In this document: one piece after another, positions 1-8,140 of the stretch
How positions within the stretch are numbered: the first letter of the stretch is position 1
Layout: every line of letters starts with the position of its first letter
Assembly (NCBI GenBank): GCA_017307865.1
Contig: JAFKGE010000028.1
Coordinates: forward strand, 1 to 64,000
Source of the DNA: Burkholderiales bacterium
GTDB lineage: Bacteria; Pseudomonadota; Gammaproteobacteria; Burkholderiales; Burkholderiaceae_C
DNA: 64,000 nucleotides
Direction of reading: 5' to 3'
Position numbers and translations under genes: made by a program
The notes under the pieces: generated by a model
The model's database searches: none
Seen by the model: the letters and a program-made list of their open reading frames with translations, nothing else
What the model was told of the DNA's origin: nothing

Positions 1-31
1 CCTCGTTTGGGTCACTCAGAACACCCTCAGG

Positions 32-142
32 TGTCCGCCATCAAAATGGAATGCTGTCCGCCATCACCGTGGAACGGTGTCCGCCATGACGGTGGAACTC
101 TGTCCGCCATCAGCGTGGAATCGTGTCCGCCATCGCGTGGAA
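32..142. repeat. Five tandem 22-23 bp direct repeats (probable IS21-type element end)
   Basis: Five successive copies of a unit built on TGTCCGCCATC followed by about 4-5 bases and GTGGAA occur at about 32, 53, 76, 99 and 122, spaced 22-23 bp. Multiple short repeats inside a terminus are known for IS21-family elements, and the element body would lie left of the window. An alternative is an iteron array of a plasmid replicon, since a ParB-type gene lies nearby, but no rep gene is seen in the window. Confidence 0.5.
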
Positions 143-1116
143 TACGCAAACAAGGTTCGCGCCCATCGCGTCCTTGTTGTGATCCGGCCGGCGGGGGGCG
201 GGCTGGCTGCACCGCTTGCGGGCGAAACGCAGTGGAGAACCGGGAGGCGAAAAGAATTTGTCCCGCGAGGAATGCGCCGAACGCAGTGACAAAGCAGGGG
301 AAATTGTTTTCGCTGGACGGTTGCAGCCATGAAGCCCGAGGCGCAGCCGCGCCACCGCCAGGATTCACAACGAGACAAGGACGCCTTGGGCCGATCCGCT
401 CCGAAAGAAGACAGGGCCAGCTCGGCATCCCCGCACGAAGGCTTCAGCGGCTCGCTCCCTGACGCGGGCCAGGGCGACACTCCAACGACAGATGAGAACG
501 CTCCCGCCGCACCCTGCGGCGCCGGTATGGAGACGTGGCGTGGTAGTTCCATAGCGAGGCCGGGCGTTGTGTCCGTGAACCATCCTTCGTGATGCGATGG
601 GTGAGGACCGCCAGCGTCGAGGACGACACGCATCCGCACAACCTGCCGCAGCAAGCTACGGCGTATCCACCGCGCCCTGACCATGGCAGCGGGGCGCTGG
701 CCTGGCCGATCCGGCGCAGCCGGTTCGGCTCTCTTGAAGGGGCGCCCAAGCATCGCGCGGCGGGGATGGGCCTTGCGCCGATCCCCTGGAGGCAAGCAAA
801 GTGCGCAGCGCCGCAGGCGCGAAGGCGGGAGGGACTGAAGCCGAATGGCCGTGACGGCAAAGACGGCACGGGGCGTAGCCCGATAGCCCGGCGGCGCACC
901 GCGCCGGCCCGCCCAGACCGCTCTATATTTTCAGCCAGTGCCCGAAGGCATCGCGCACTGCAGCGATGTCTTCAACACCGCCGCCTGAGCCACAGCGAAG
1001 GCGGCGGTGCGATGTTCTGGCTGTTCGGCTTCGACACCGGGCGCGGCCACTGCCGCGCCCGGATTTTGAAACCACCGGCCCCAGCGGTGGAAGGCACGGG
1101 CCGGTGCCGATGACGG
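143..1116. other. Gene-free GC-rich stretch with structured-looking segments
   Basis: No reading frame here has a convincing start, ribosome binding site or recognisable protein. The stretch holds block A of a repeated non-coding element (706-797) and a following segment (about 820-900) resembling one at about 4720-4800. It lies between the repeat array at the left edge and the maintenance genes of the element. Confidence 0.6.
706..797. repeat. Non-coding repeat, copy A (paired with 5796-5886)
   Basis: Three blocks are shared with 5796-5886 in the same order and almost the same spacing: a 24-base hairpin-like block (706-729), an 18-base identical block CGCGCGGCGGGGATGGGC (754-771), and CCCCTGGAGGCAAGC (783-797). 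The first block can fold on itself (CCGATCCGGC against GCCGGTTCGG). The sequence between blocks diverges. This suggests either a conserved structured RNA or a small mobile repeat; I cannot name it. Confidence 0.6.
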
Positions 1117-1299
1117 CTATTCCTTTGTCTCGATGATCCACCATACGACAGGCGGCAAAGCGCGGCCCGTGATGAGGTGCATATCCGTAAGGTCGGCGCG
1201 GGCCGTCCAGCCCGAGGGCGGGCGGTAGCCGCGCATCGTGCCGGGTGCATAGATCGTCGCCATGCGTGGGTGGCTCGTGGTGGTGGTGGTCGTGGGCAT
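1117..1299 (-). CDS. Small hypothetical protein of the ICE/plasmid backbone (60 aa)
   Basis: A 60-residue frame begins with ATG at 1299, preceded by a strong AAGGAG ribosome binding site seven bases upstream. That site is why I accept this short frame and reject the longer upstream extension. The product starts with a run of threonines and ends in VVWWIIETKE. No domain is recognised. It lies just downstream of the ParB-type gene on the same strand, separated by a GC hairpin at 1320-1345, so it may be co-transcribed through a leaky terminator. Its function is unknown. Confidence 0.6.
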   Translation of the reverse strand: MPTTTTTTSHPRMATIYAPGTMRGYRPPSGWTARADLTDMHLITGRALPPVVWWIIETKE

Positions 1300-1319
1300 G
1301 GTCTGGCTCCTTGCAGGAA

Positions 1320-1345
1320 AGCGCCCCAGCCGAAACCGGGGCGCT
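1320..1345 (-). terminator. GC hairpin after the parB-type gene
   Basis: AGCGCCCC and GGGGCGCT form a perfect 8-bp stem with a 10-base loop. On the minus strand it follows the parB-type stop and is trailed only by TTTCC, so it is a weak terminator or attenuator ahead of the 60-aa gene. Confidence 0.4.
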
Positions 1346-1360
1346 ACTCTGCTGCGAGGG

Positions 1361-3427
1361 TCACGCGGCCAATACCTCGGCCGATTCATCCACCACGGCG
1401 GTGGCTTCTTCCGTGCCGTCCTTCTCCGTGCCTCCTTTCGGTCCAATCTCCTGCGGCCCTTCAGCCTTGAAGATGGCTGGCATCCAGCCCGTGCCACCGA
1501 CCAGCCGTTCGGCTTCGCTGGCAATGTCGGCTTTCTTGACCTTCGCCAGCCGGGTGACGTGATCGGGCGCGAACTCGCCCACGGCTTGCAGGATGACGGC
1601 CTTGGAGACGTGGCGGAAATACCCCTCGGCGCTCGGCTGCCACCATGCAGCCATGTCCAGTCCCACGGCCTGCGCCAATTCCGCGCCCGGTTGCTGAACC
1701 GTAGCGCGGGGCGTCACCACGTCCACCGTGGAGGCCACGCACACGGCCAGCAGTTTGACCAACTCGTCTTGCTCGATCGCCAGCAGCGCGACGAACAGTT
1801 CGGCGCTGTCCTCGGGCAGCTTGCTGCCCCATGCCTGCTGCAATTCGCGCAGCGCCACGGCCGGGGACGATTCCGGCCAGTCCGGGGCCATGCCTTCCAG
1901 CCGGTCTTGCACGGTCAGGCGCACGCCCAGCGGCAGGTTGTTCCCATAGCGGCTGTCCTGCAGGACGGTTTGCGCCATGCCATGCACCAGCGCGACCAGC
2001 GCCACCTGCGGATGCCGGGCAACTTCGATTTGCAGCGCGGCGGTGCGGTGCGCGCTCAACCGCTGCGCCAGCCGGTCGGACATGGCCGTGGACTTGGGCG
2101 CGTCGTCGGCATCCTCGCCTTCGTCGTCGTTCCCGGCTTCCTCGCTGCCGAAACCTTGGCGCAGCTTCTCCAGCGTGCGCAGTGCCTTGGCCTCGGCCTC
2201 GCGCAGCAACCCGCGATGAATCACGGCCTCGCCGTTGCGGTCGATGGTGACGATGGCACCGGCTGCGGCCCGCACGTTCACGGCATAGCCCAGCAAACCA
2301 TCTTCCAGTGCCTGCAACTGCTGGCCCAGGCGCTCACCTTCCTCCTGCAAGGCTTCGGCCTTGTCCTCGTCGTCGGCGTCCATCGCGGCGTCAATGGCTT
2401 CAGCAACCTCCTGCATCTTGGCTTGCAGCTTCTCGATGCGCAGGGCATCGCGCTTGCCCGGCGTGCGGCGCTCCCTCGGGGCGCGCTGGAAGGCTTGCAG
2501 ATCGGCATAGGTGGCGGCGGGTGCGGCATCCACCCATGCCCAGCCCTCGGCCTTCAACTCGGCGGCGATATCCGCCAGCTTGTCTTGCGCCAGCCGTTCC
2601 AGCAAGGCCGCATCGTTGAGGTACACGCCCGCATCGCCTTCCGCGAAAAGATCGCGGCGAATCCCGCCGCCTGCGGCTTCGTAGGTGTCCAGCCCCACGA
2701 ATCGCACCAGCGGATGCCGGTAAGCATCAATTTCGCGCTCGGTCAGCCGTTCGCGCAGTGCGGACGGGCTGCGCTGCCACTGAGGCGCATCGTAGAACGC
2801 GGCGTCTTGCGAAACATGATCGTCGGTGACGGCCAGCGCCATGAGTTGGTCGAGCGTCACGGCATCTGCCCGGTAGTCGGCCATCAAGCGCGAGGAGACA
2901 TTGGCGAGCTTCAAGCGGCGCTGCACCACCAGCGGCGTGACGCTGAAATCCGCCGCAATGTCCTCGATGGGCCGGCCTTCGGCCACCAATGCCGCGAAGG
3001 CTTCAAACTGGTCTGCCGGGTGCATGGCTTCGCGCTGCACGTTTTCCGTGAGGCTGGCGGTGCGGGCCGTGCCATCGGCCACCTGCAGGCAAGGCACGTC
3101 CCAATCCTTGGCGATGCGGCGCTTCTTCGCCAGCAGCTTCAACGCGGCCAACCTGCGGCCACCGGCCACAACTTCGTAATGTTCGCCATCGGCAGCGGGA
3201 ATCACGATCAGGTTTTGCAGCAGGCCGACACGTTGGATGCTGGCAGCGAGTTCGGGAATCGACATGCGCGGGGTCTTGCGCACGTTGCGGCCCGTAGGGC
3301 GCAGCACCAGCCGCGACAGCGGAACCAGAATCATGTTCTTGCTCGGGTCGGCGGCTTGCAGCACGTTGGCGGCGGTGGTGGCTGCGGTGTTGACGGCGCG
3401 GGCTTCGGTATGGGTAACGGCGTTCAT
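1361..3427 (-). CDS. ParB/RepB/Spo0J-family partition protein
   Basis: Predicted DNA-binding partition or plasmid-maintenance protein of 688 residues, much longer than chromosomal ParB (about 300). The N-terminal ParB/Srx-type domain (roughly residues 28-115) has the VAGGRR motif. It is followed by a helix-turn-helix segment containing DIAADFSVTPLVVQRRL. A charged, coiled-coil-like region lies near residues 330-380 (EEGERLGQQLQALEDG), and the remainder is not recognised. The ATG at 3427 was chosen because GGAG sits six bases upstream; a TTG 12 bases earlier is also open. It is downstream of, and in the same direction as, the DUF932 gene. Large ParB-like proteins of this type are common on ICEs and plasmids of Burkholderiales, so the neighbourhood is read as a mobile-element backbone. 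Confidence 0.85.
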   Translation of the reverse strand: MNAVTHTEARAVNTAATTAANVLQAADPSKNMILVPLSRLVLRPTGRNVRKTPRMSIPELAASIQRVGLLQNLIVIPAADGEHYEVVAGGRRLAALKLLAKKRRIAKDWDVPCLQVADGTARTASLTENVQREAMHPADQFEAFAALVAEGRPIEDIAADFSVTPLVVQRRLKLANVSSRLMADYRADAVTLDQLMALAVTDDHVSQDAAFYDAPQWQRSPSALRERLTEREIDAYRHPLVRFVGLDTYEAAGGGIRRDLFAEGDAGVYLNDAALLERLAQDKLADIAAELKAEGWAWVDAAPAATYADLQAFQRAPRERRTPGKRDALRIEKLQAKMQEVAEAIDAAMDADDEDKAEALQEEGERLGQQLQALEDGLLGYAVNVRAAAGAIVTIDRNGEAVIHRGLLREAEAKALRTLEKLRQGFGSEEAGNDDEGEDADDAPKSTAMSDRLAQRLSAHRTAALQIEVARHPQVALVALVHGMAQTVLQDSRYGNNLPLGVRLTVQDRLEGMAPDWPESSPAVALRELQQAWGSKLPEDSAELFVALLAIEQDELVKLLAVCVASTVDVVTPRATVQQPGAELAQAVGLDMAAWWQPSAEGYFRHVSKAVILQAVGEFAPDHVTRLAKVKKADIASEAERLVGGTGWMPAIFKAEGPQEIGPKGGTEKDGTEEATAVVDESAEVLAA

Positions 3428-3497
3428 GATGGACTCCAATCAAATGTGAAACAGACAAGGAATGGAGGGGACACGCCCCCTCCGGGCGGGGAACGGG

Positions 3498-4322
3498 TCA
3501 GGCTTTGAGTGCGCGCATGCCATCGGCCAGCAGCCACAGGGCGCGGTTCAGGCGAATGTCGGAATCGATGCCGTGCACGGGGCGGGTCTGCTGCCTGCGG
3601 CCATTGGCGGCGCGGCCAGACAATCCGCCCTTGGTCAGGTTTTCTTGGGTGCGGTTGAACACGCTCCACAAGTCCGGGCGGCGGTCGTCGAAGCGGCGCG
3701 GCATCAGGATTTGGTTTTCCGTGACGGGCGCGGGCTTGTCGGGGTCGTCGTACTTGAGGGCCAGCGCGGCGCGGGCGAATACTTCGGATTCGCCATCGTC
3801 CAAGGTGATGCCGCGCATCAGGTCGCGGGATTCCTTGACCCGCTCGAAGCCGCTCAATACCTCATAGGCGCCTTCGATGACGTGCCCGGCCACGTTGCCT
3901 TTGTGGGGCACGCGCACATCGGCCACGGTGTCACCGCACACCAGCCCATTGCTGCAAACGAAACGGAACATTCCGGCCAGCATTTGGTAGCTGCTCGTGC
4001 CGTCATGAGAGTTCAGCAGCACGATTTCATTGGCTTCCGCGCCGTTGATCTGGCTGGCGTGGCGCAAGCGCAGCATGTGTTTGGTGTGATCGCGCTTGCC
4101 TTCATCGCGCACGCGGGTTTGCGTCACCATGAAGGGCTGAAACCCTTCTTTGCGAAGCTCGGTCAGCACCGCCGCCGTGGGGATGTAGCTGTACCGCTCG
4201 GAGCGGCTTTGGTGCGGTGCGTCCGCGAAGATGGACGGGGCCACCCTGCGAATCTGGTCATCGGACAGCGGGTAGTCGCTGCGCAGCGCCGGGGATTGGG
4301 AAGCGAAACGGGTTGCAAGCAT
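3498..4322 (-). CDS. DUF932 domain-containing protein
   Basis: A 274-residue protein matching the DUF932 (phage/plasmid-like) family by its overall pattern: an N-terminal region with RYSYIPTAAVLTELRKEGF, a central LLNSHDGTSSYQMLAGMFRFVCSNGLV segment (split here: LLNSHDGTSSY then FRFVCSNGLVCGD), and a C-terminal VYNRTQ-like stretch (SVFNRTQENL). The biochemical role of the family is unknown; members are carried on plasmids, phages and ICEs. The start at 4322 is supported by AGGAGA eight bases upstream, which excludes 76 extra residues of an upstream open frame. It lies 70 bases upstream of the parB-type gene on the same strand, so the two likely form a transcription unit. Confidence 0.85.
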   Translation of the reverse strand: MLATRFASQSPALRSDYPLSDDQIRRVAPSIFADAPHQSRSERYSYIPTAAVLTELRKEGFQPFMVTQTRVRDEGKRDHTKHMLRLRHASQINGAEANEIVLLNSHDGTSSYQMLAGMFRFVCSNGLVCGDTVADVRVPHKGNVAGHVIEGAYEVLSGFERVKESRDLMRGITLDDGESEVFARAALALKYDDPDKPAPVTENQILMPRRFDDRRPDLWSVFNRTQENLTKGGLSGRAANGRRQQTRPVHGIDSDIRLNRALWLLADGMRALKA

Positions 4323-4947
4323 GGTCTTTCTCCTGACAAAGTTGGCTGTTGAAGAAACCGCACACCGGATTCCTAGATTCGGAGCCCAGCCTCTCGGCTG
4401 TTCGGTGCGGTCGGCACGAAGAACCCGGTTGGCCTCGTTGCCACCGTCTTTCCTGAGTTCATCGCCCGCGACGAAAGGGAGTCCGTGGACGGGGGCCGTC
4501 AAGGAGACAAGCGCGGGGTTGGTGCGGCCCGCAGGCGCAGCCGAGGACACGGCCCTGCGCGCCTTGACGGCACACGGCCGCGGGCTACAGTCGCGAGCAA
4601 GGTGATGGAGTCAGGAAAGATGGCTGGACAGGCAACGGCCACTTCCAACGCCGACCGCACGGCAAGCGAAGCGCGCAGGCCCGGATCTGAAAGCCGGGCC
4701 GGAGGCGTCAGCCGAGCGGAGCGAGGGAACGATGGAAGCCCGAAGGGGGCGAGACGCCAGGACCGCAGGGCAGGGTGGCTCGATGCGCAGCACGACAGCG
4801 CGCCCGGCCGCCTTCTTGGCCGGGGACGTCCAGACCTGAATCGGCATTCGGGTACCTGAGCACCTGTTCGATGGCGAGTACTGGGGTACCGACAGAACTG
4901 GCTCTGTCAAATACGCTACCAGCCATCTTCACCATCAAAGACAGGCC
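4323..4947. other. Gene-free GC-rich stretch with hairpins
   Basis: No convincing gene is seen. The segment at about 4690-4825 is rich in potential stems, for example CCGGCC/GGCCGG at 4804-4823 and AGGCCCGGATC/GCCGGGCC around 4678-4700. Part of it (GATGGAAGCCCGAAGGGGGC at 4731-4750) resembles 829-850 (GACTGAAGCCGAATGGCC). The promoter of the DUF932 gene should lie at the left end of this stretch. Confidence 0.5.
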
Positions 4948-5757
4948 ATGAGCGCACCCCACTCCGATAACCCGAAGCAGATCTGCGAAAACATCCTCAT
5001 CGAGGGGAAGCGCTACAACATCGAGCACAGCATCCTGCCCAGCGAGAACGCGGTTGCCGATCGGCTGCTTGCTCGTGGCATTGAGTTGACCGAGGCCTAC
5101 GATGAACTGCATGGCAAGCTCCACGCGCATCCGCACGCGCTGCAGATCTTTTTTGGGCTTGTCCTGAGCACCGCCGCGTTCTGGAACCCGGAGAAGATCG
5201 CGCAGGCGCGTACCGCACGTGGCGATCTTGGCAAAGTCAACCAGCAGATTGCGAGGAGGGCGGCAGAGCTGGCTGGTCTGCTGCAGCAGCGCTCCGACCT
5301 GCACAACACCTCCGGCTTCAGCACCGACACCCACTACCATGTATGCGATGTGATCGAGGCGGCGGCTAAGAGCAATTACCTTTTCACATCGTACGTCCAG
5401 GAGCGTCTCGATGCCCTTCACGGGCAATTCGATCTGAAGTACTGGCCGTCGCTGAGCGACTTCCTGCAAGAACTGGCTTCCGATGCTGAGGACGCAGTCA
5501 CCGAAGCCCTAGATCCCTTGACTGCAGCTGCCACCATGGCTTCGCGCCCGTCCCGGGCCGATTTCATCAAGGCGCTGCTCGCAGCCATCGAAGAGAACAG
5601 CGGGCGCAACCACGGCCAACTGCCCAACGATTTCAAAGTCACCGACAACACGCTCGCTTCATTGGCGAGCTGCGTGTTGGACTTGGGTGCCGAAGACCTG
5701 GTCGATGGCCCTTACGTGAAGCGGCTCCGTCAGCGTGAACGCGATGGAGCCAAGTAG
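4948..5757 (+). CDS. Hypothetical protein of genomic-island type (269 aa)
   Basis: A soluble, acidic 269-residue protein without signal peptide or membrane segment and with no domain that I recognise. It is helix-rich by composition, with alternating Leu/Ala/Glu stretches such as RRAAELAGLLQQRSD (about residues 103-117). It reads rightward, diverging from the DUF932/parB unit, and lies about 240 bases upstream of the Gabija pair. Its GC content is intermediate between the GC-rich backbone and the defence cassette. It could be an unrelated island gene or an accessory part of the defence cassette; nothing in the sequence decides this. The start has only a weak purine-rich site upstream. Confidence 0.6.
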   Translation: MSAPHSDNPKQICENILIEGKRYNIEHSILPSENAVADRLLARGIELTEAYDELHGKLHAHPHALQIFFGLVLSTAAFWNPEKIAQARTARGDLGKVNQQIARRAAELAGLLQQRSDLHNTSGFSTDTHYHVCDVIEAAAKSNYLFTSYVQERLDALHGQFDLKYWPSLSDFLQELASDAEDAVTEALDPLTAAATMASRPSRADFIKALLAAIEENSGRNHGQLPNDFKVTDNTLASLASCVLDLGAEDLVDGPYVKRLRQRERDGAK

Positions 5758-5795
5758 TCACCGACCGACGGGCCCTTCGGTGACTTCGTTTCGGG

Positions 5796-5886
5796 CCGAT
5801 CAGGCGCAGCCTGTTCGGCGGCTTTTCAGGGGCGGCAAGTAACGCGCGGCGGGGATGGGCTGCCAGCCGACCCCCTGGAGGCAAGC
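5796..5886. repeat. Non-coding repeat, copy C (paired with 706-797)
   Basis: The second copy of the three-block element: 5796-5819, 5843-5860 (18 bases identical to 754-771) and 5871-5886. It starts 39 bases after the stop of the 269-aa gene and ends about 110 bases before gajA, so it marks the left border of the AT-richer defence cassette. Confidence 0.6.
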
Positions 5887-5999
5887 CCAAGGTCCGGAGA
5901 AGACCGACGTCTAACGAACACCTTGTAACATGGCCTGTATTCCAAGAGGCGACCCGGCACTAGAGCAGGGCTTGCGTCGACAAGAAAACGAGGCCTTCA

Positions 6000-8138
6000 A
6001 TGCACATCTCCCAGCTCAGCCTGATCAATTACAGAAACTTTGCCAATACAAAGTTGCTGTTCCAAAAGGGCATCAACACTATCATTGGTGAGAACGGGTC
6101 CGGAAAAACAAACTTGTTTCGAGCGATTAGGCTATTGCTCGATGACAACATGATCCGGTCCGCCTACCGGCTGGAGCAAACCGATTTTCATCGCGGCCTC
6201 GGGCGCTGGCAGGGACATTGGATCATCATCAGTCTTGAGTTCGAGGAAATCTCGGCAGACGAGGCCGTACAGGCCTTGTTCCGGCATGGGACAGGCGTCA
6301 TCGACGAAGAGGCAAACGGCAAGGCCACCTACAACCTCATCTTTCGTCCCAAGAAGGAAATCAGGCTACGACTTTCTCAGTTGGACGATGGCGACCAAGC
6401 TGGCCTCGATGCGATCCTGAATCCAGTCACCCTCGATGACTATGAGACCCTCTTCACGGGTCGGAGTGAAGCCGACTTCAACGACGCAGCCTTCTACAAA
6501 GAGGTGGTCGGTGACTTCGAGAATGTCCGATTCAGCGAAGAAACCGAGTTCCCCGCGATCGGCGCCAAAATTCCGAACGTGCTGTCCGTCTCCAAGGAAA
6601 TTTCCTTCACCTTCGTCCAGGCTCTGCGAGACGTTGTTTCGGAATTCCACAACAATCGAACCAATCCGCTCTTTTCGCTGCTAAAGGGCAAGAGCGGCGA
6701 TATCGACCCCGTGGCGTTCAAGGCCATCACCGACGGGGTAAAGGCGTTGAATGACTCCATCGAGGCGTTGCCAGACGTGCAGGTCGTCCGGACGGATATC
6801 CGAGACACCATCAAGGACGCAGCTGGCGAGGCGTACTCTCCGTCGTCCCTTTCCATCAAGTCCGATCTGCCGGACGAAGCTGACAAGTTATTCCAGTCGC
6901 TCAAGCTGTTTGTCGGCGAATCGGGAGAGGATCACGAAGGGCCGATCCACGAGCTGAGCCTGGGTGGAGCGAACCTGATATTCCTCACCCTGAAACTGCT
7001 CGAATTCAAGTATCAGAAGGCCAAGCAATCGATTGCCAACTTCCTGTTGATCGAGGAGCCGGAAGCCCACATCCACACGCACATCCAGAAGACGCTGTTC
7101 GACAAGCTCAAGTACGACGACACTCAGATCATCTATTCGACCCATTCGACGCATATCTCCGAGGTCAGCAATGTTCAGAACGTGAACATCCTCGGCAGGG
7201 AGCGTGACCGATGTGAGGCCTACCAACCTGCCGTTGGCCTAAACCCAGAAGAGATCGGCAACATCCAACGCTATCTGGATGCTGTCCGCAGCAATCTGTT
7301 GTTTGCCAAGAGCGTCATTCTGGTGGAGGGCGATGCCGAAGAAATTCTCGTCCCGATCCTGGTCAAGAACGTGCTGGGCATCAGCCTTGATGAACTCGGC
7401 ATCAGCCTGATCAATATCCGCAGCACCGGTTTTCAGAACGTCGCGGTTCTCTTCCACGATGACCGAATCCGGAAGCGATGCAGCGTCGTCACGGATCTCG
7501 ACAAGTCGATCATTGACACAACGCCGGCGGCGGGAGACTCCGAAGGGCTGCTCCGGCGCAAGAGTAAGTACCAGGCATCCCAGGAGAAGGGGGTCGCTAG
7601 GGAAACGCTGCTGAAAGACACCTTCAAGGACAACCCGTGGGTCTCTCCTTTCTTTGCCCCCCATACCTTCGAGGTTGAATTCGTTGCTGCCGGCAATGCG
7701 CGCAAGGTGGTCGGGATCCTTCCGGATGTCTACAAGGATGCTCCAACCATCGCGACGGCCAAGACAGAGCTTGAGTCCGCGGACATCGCGCTCTATGGCC
7801 AGCGCGCGCTGACCATGGCGGACAACTATGGAAAAGGATGGTTTGCCATCTTGCTGGGAAAGAAGATTGATCCGCAGACCGCCATCCCGAAGTACATCCT
7901 GGATGCCATCGCTTTTGCGCACCCCGTAGTCACAAAGGAAGTCTGGTTCAACGTACTGAGCTACCGCGTGAACTACATCGATGCAGAGGATTTCGTCACT
8001 GCGGCCGCAGTCTTCGCAGACTTCAGGGCCAAGCTGCTGGCCTTCAGAAATGGAGACATCGACTTCGTAGGCATCCGGAACGAGATGCTTGCCACATTCC
8101 CCGACGACCGCATCAACGACGTCCTTGAGGTCTTCTAA
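6000..8138 (+). CDS. gajA: GajA-like OLD-family nuclease (ATPase plus TOPRIM) of a Gabija-type defence system
   Basis: A 712-residue protein. The N-terminal ABC-type ATPase half has Walker A GENGSGKT at residues 30-37, a signature-like LSLGGANL near 319, and Walker B LLIEEPEAH near 350. The C-terminal TOPRIM half has VEGDAEE with Glu443 and the DLD pair Asp499/Asp501. This ATPase-TOPRIM order is that of OLD nucleases and of GajA, the sequence-specific DNA-nicking subunit of Gabija, which is restrained by nucleotides and activated when phage replication depletes them. It is longer than Bacillus GajA (about 580). The start has GAGG six bases upstream. The stop is two bases from the gajB start, so the two are translationally coupled. 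Base composition is visibly more A/T than the flanks, indicating transfer. A lone OLD nuclease is the alternative, but the helicase partner argues for Gabija. Confidence 0.85.
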   Translation: MHISQLSLINYRNFANTKLLFQKGINTIIGENGSGKTNLFRAIRLLLDDNMIRSAYRLEQTDFHRGLGRWQGHWIIISLEFEEISADEAVQALFRHGTGVIDEEANGKATYNLIFRPKKEIRLRLSQLDDGDQAGLDAILNPVTLDDYETLFTGRSEADFNDAAFYKEVVGDFENVRFSEETEFPAIGAKIPNVLSVSKEISFTFVQALRDVVSEFHNNRTNPLFSLLKGKSGDIDPVAFKAITDGVKALNDSIEALPDVQVVRTDIRDTIKDAAGEAYSPSSLSIKSDLPDEADKLFQSLKLFVGESGEDHEGPIHELSLGGANLIFLTLKLLEFKYQKAKQSIANFLLIEEPEAHIHTHIQKTLFDKLKYDDTQIIYSTHSTHISEVSNVQNVNILGRERDRCEAYQPAVGLNPEEIGNIQRYLDAVRSNLLFAKSVILVEGDAEEILVPILVKNVLGISLDELGISLINIRSTGFQNVAVLFHDDRIRKRCSVVTDLDKSIIDTTPAAGDSEGLLRRKSKYQASQEKGVARETLLKDTFKDNPWVSPFFAPHTFEVEFVAAGNARKVVGILPDVYKDAPTIATAKTELESADIALYGQRALTMADNYGKGWFAILLGKKIDPQTAIPKYILDAIAFAHPVVTKEVWFNVLSYRVNYIDAEDFVTAAAVFADFRAKLLAFRNGDIDFVGIRNEMLATFPDDRINDVLEVF

Positions 8139-8140
8139 CC

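Noticed and set aside
64..795. Minus-strand frame of 243 codons in the left spacer
   Set aside because: It overlaps the direct repeats and the structured repeat block, has no start signals, and has no protein-like pattern.
4485..4859. 124-codon plus-strand frame in the spacer before the 269-aa gene
   Set aside because: Its composition follows the hairpin-rich non-coding patch, with no start signal and no recognisable domain.
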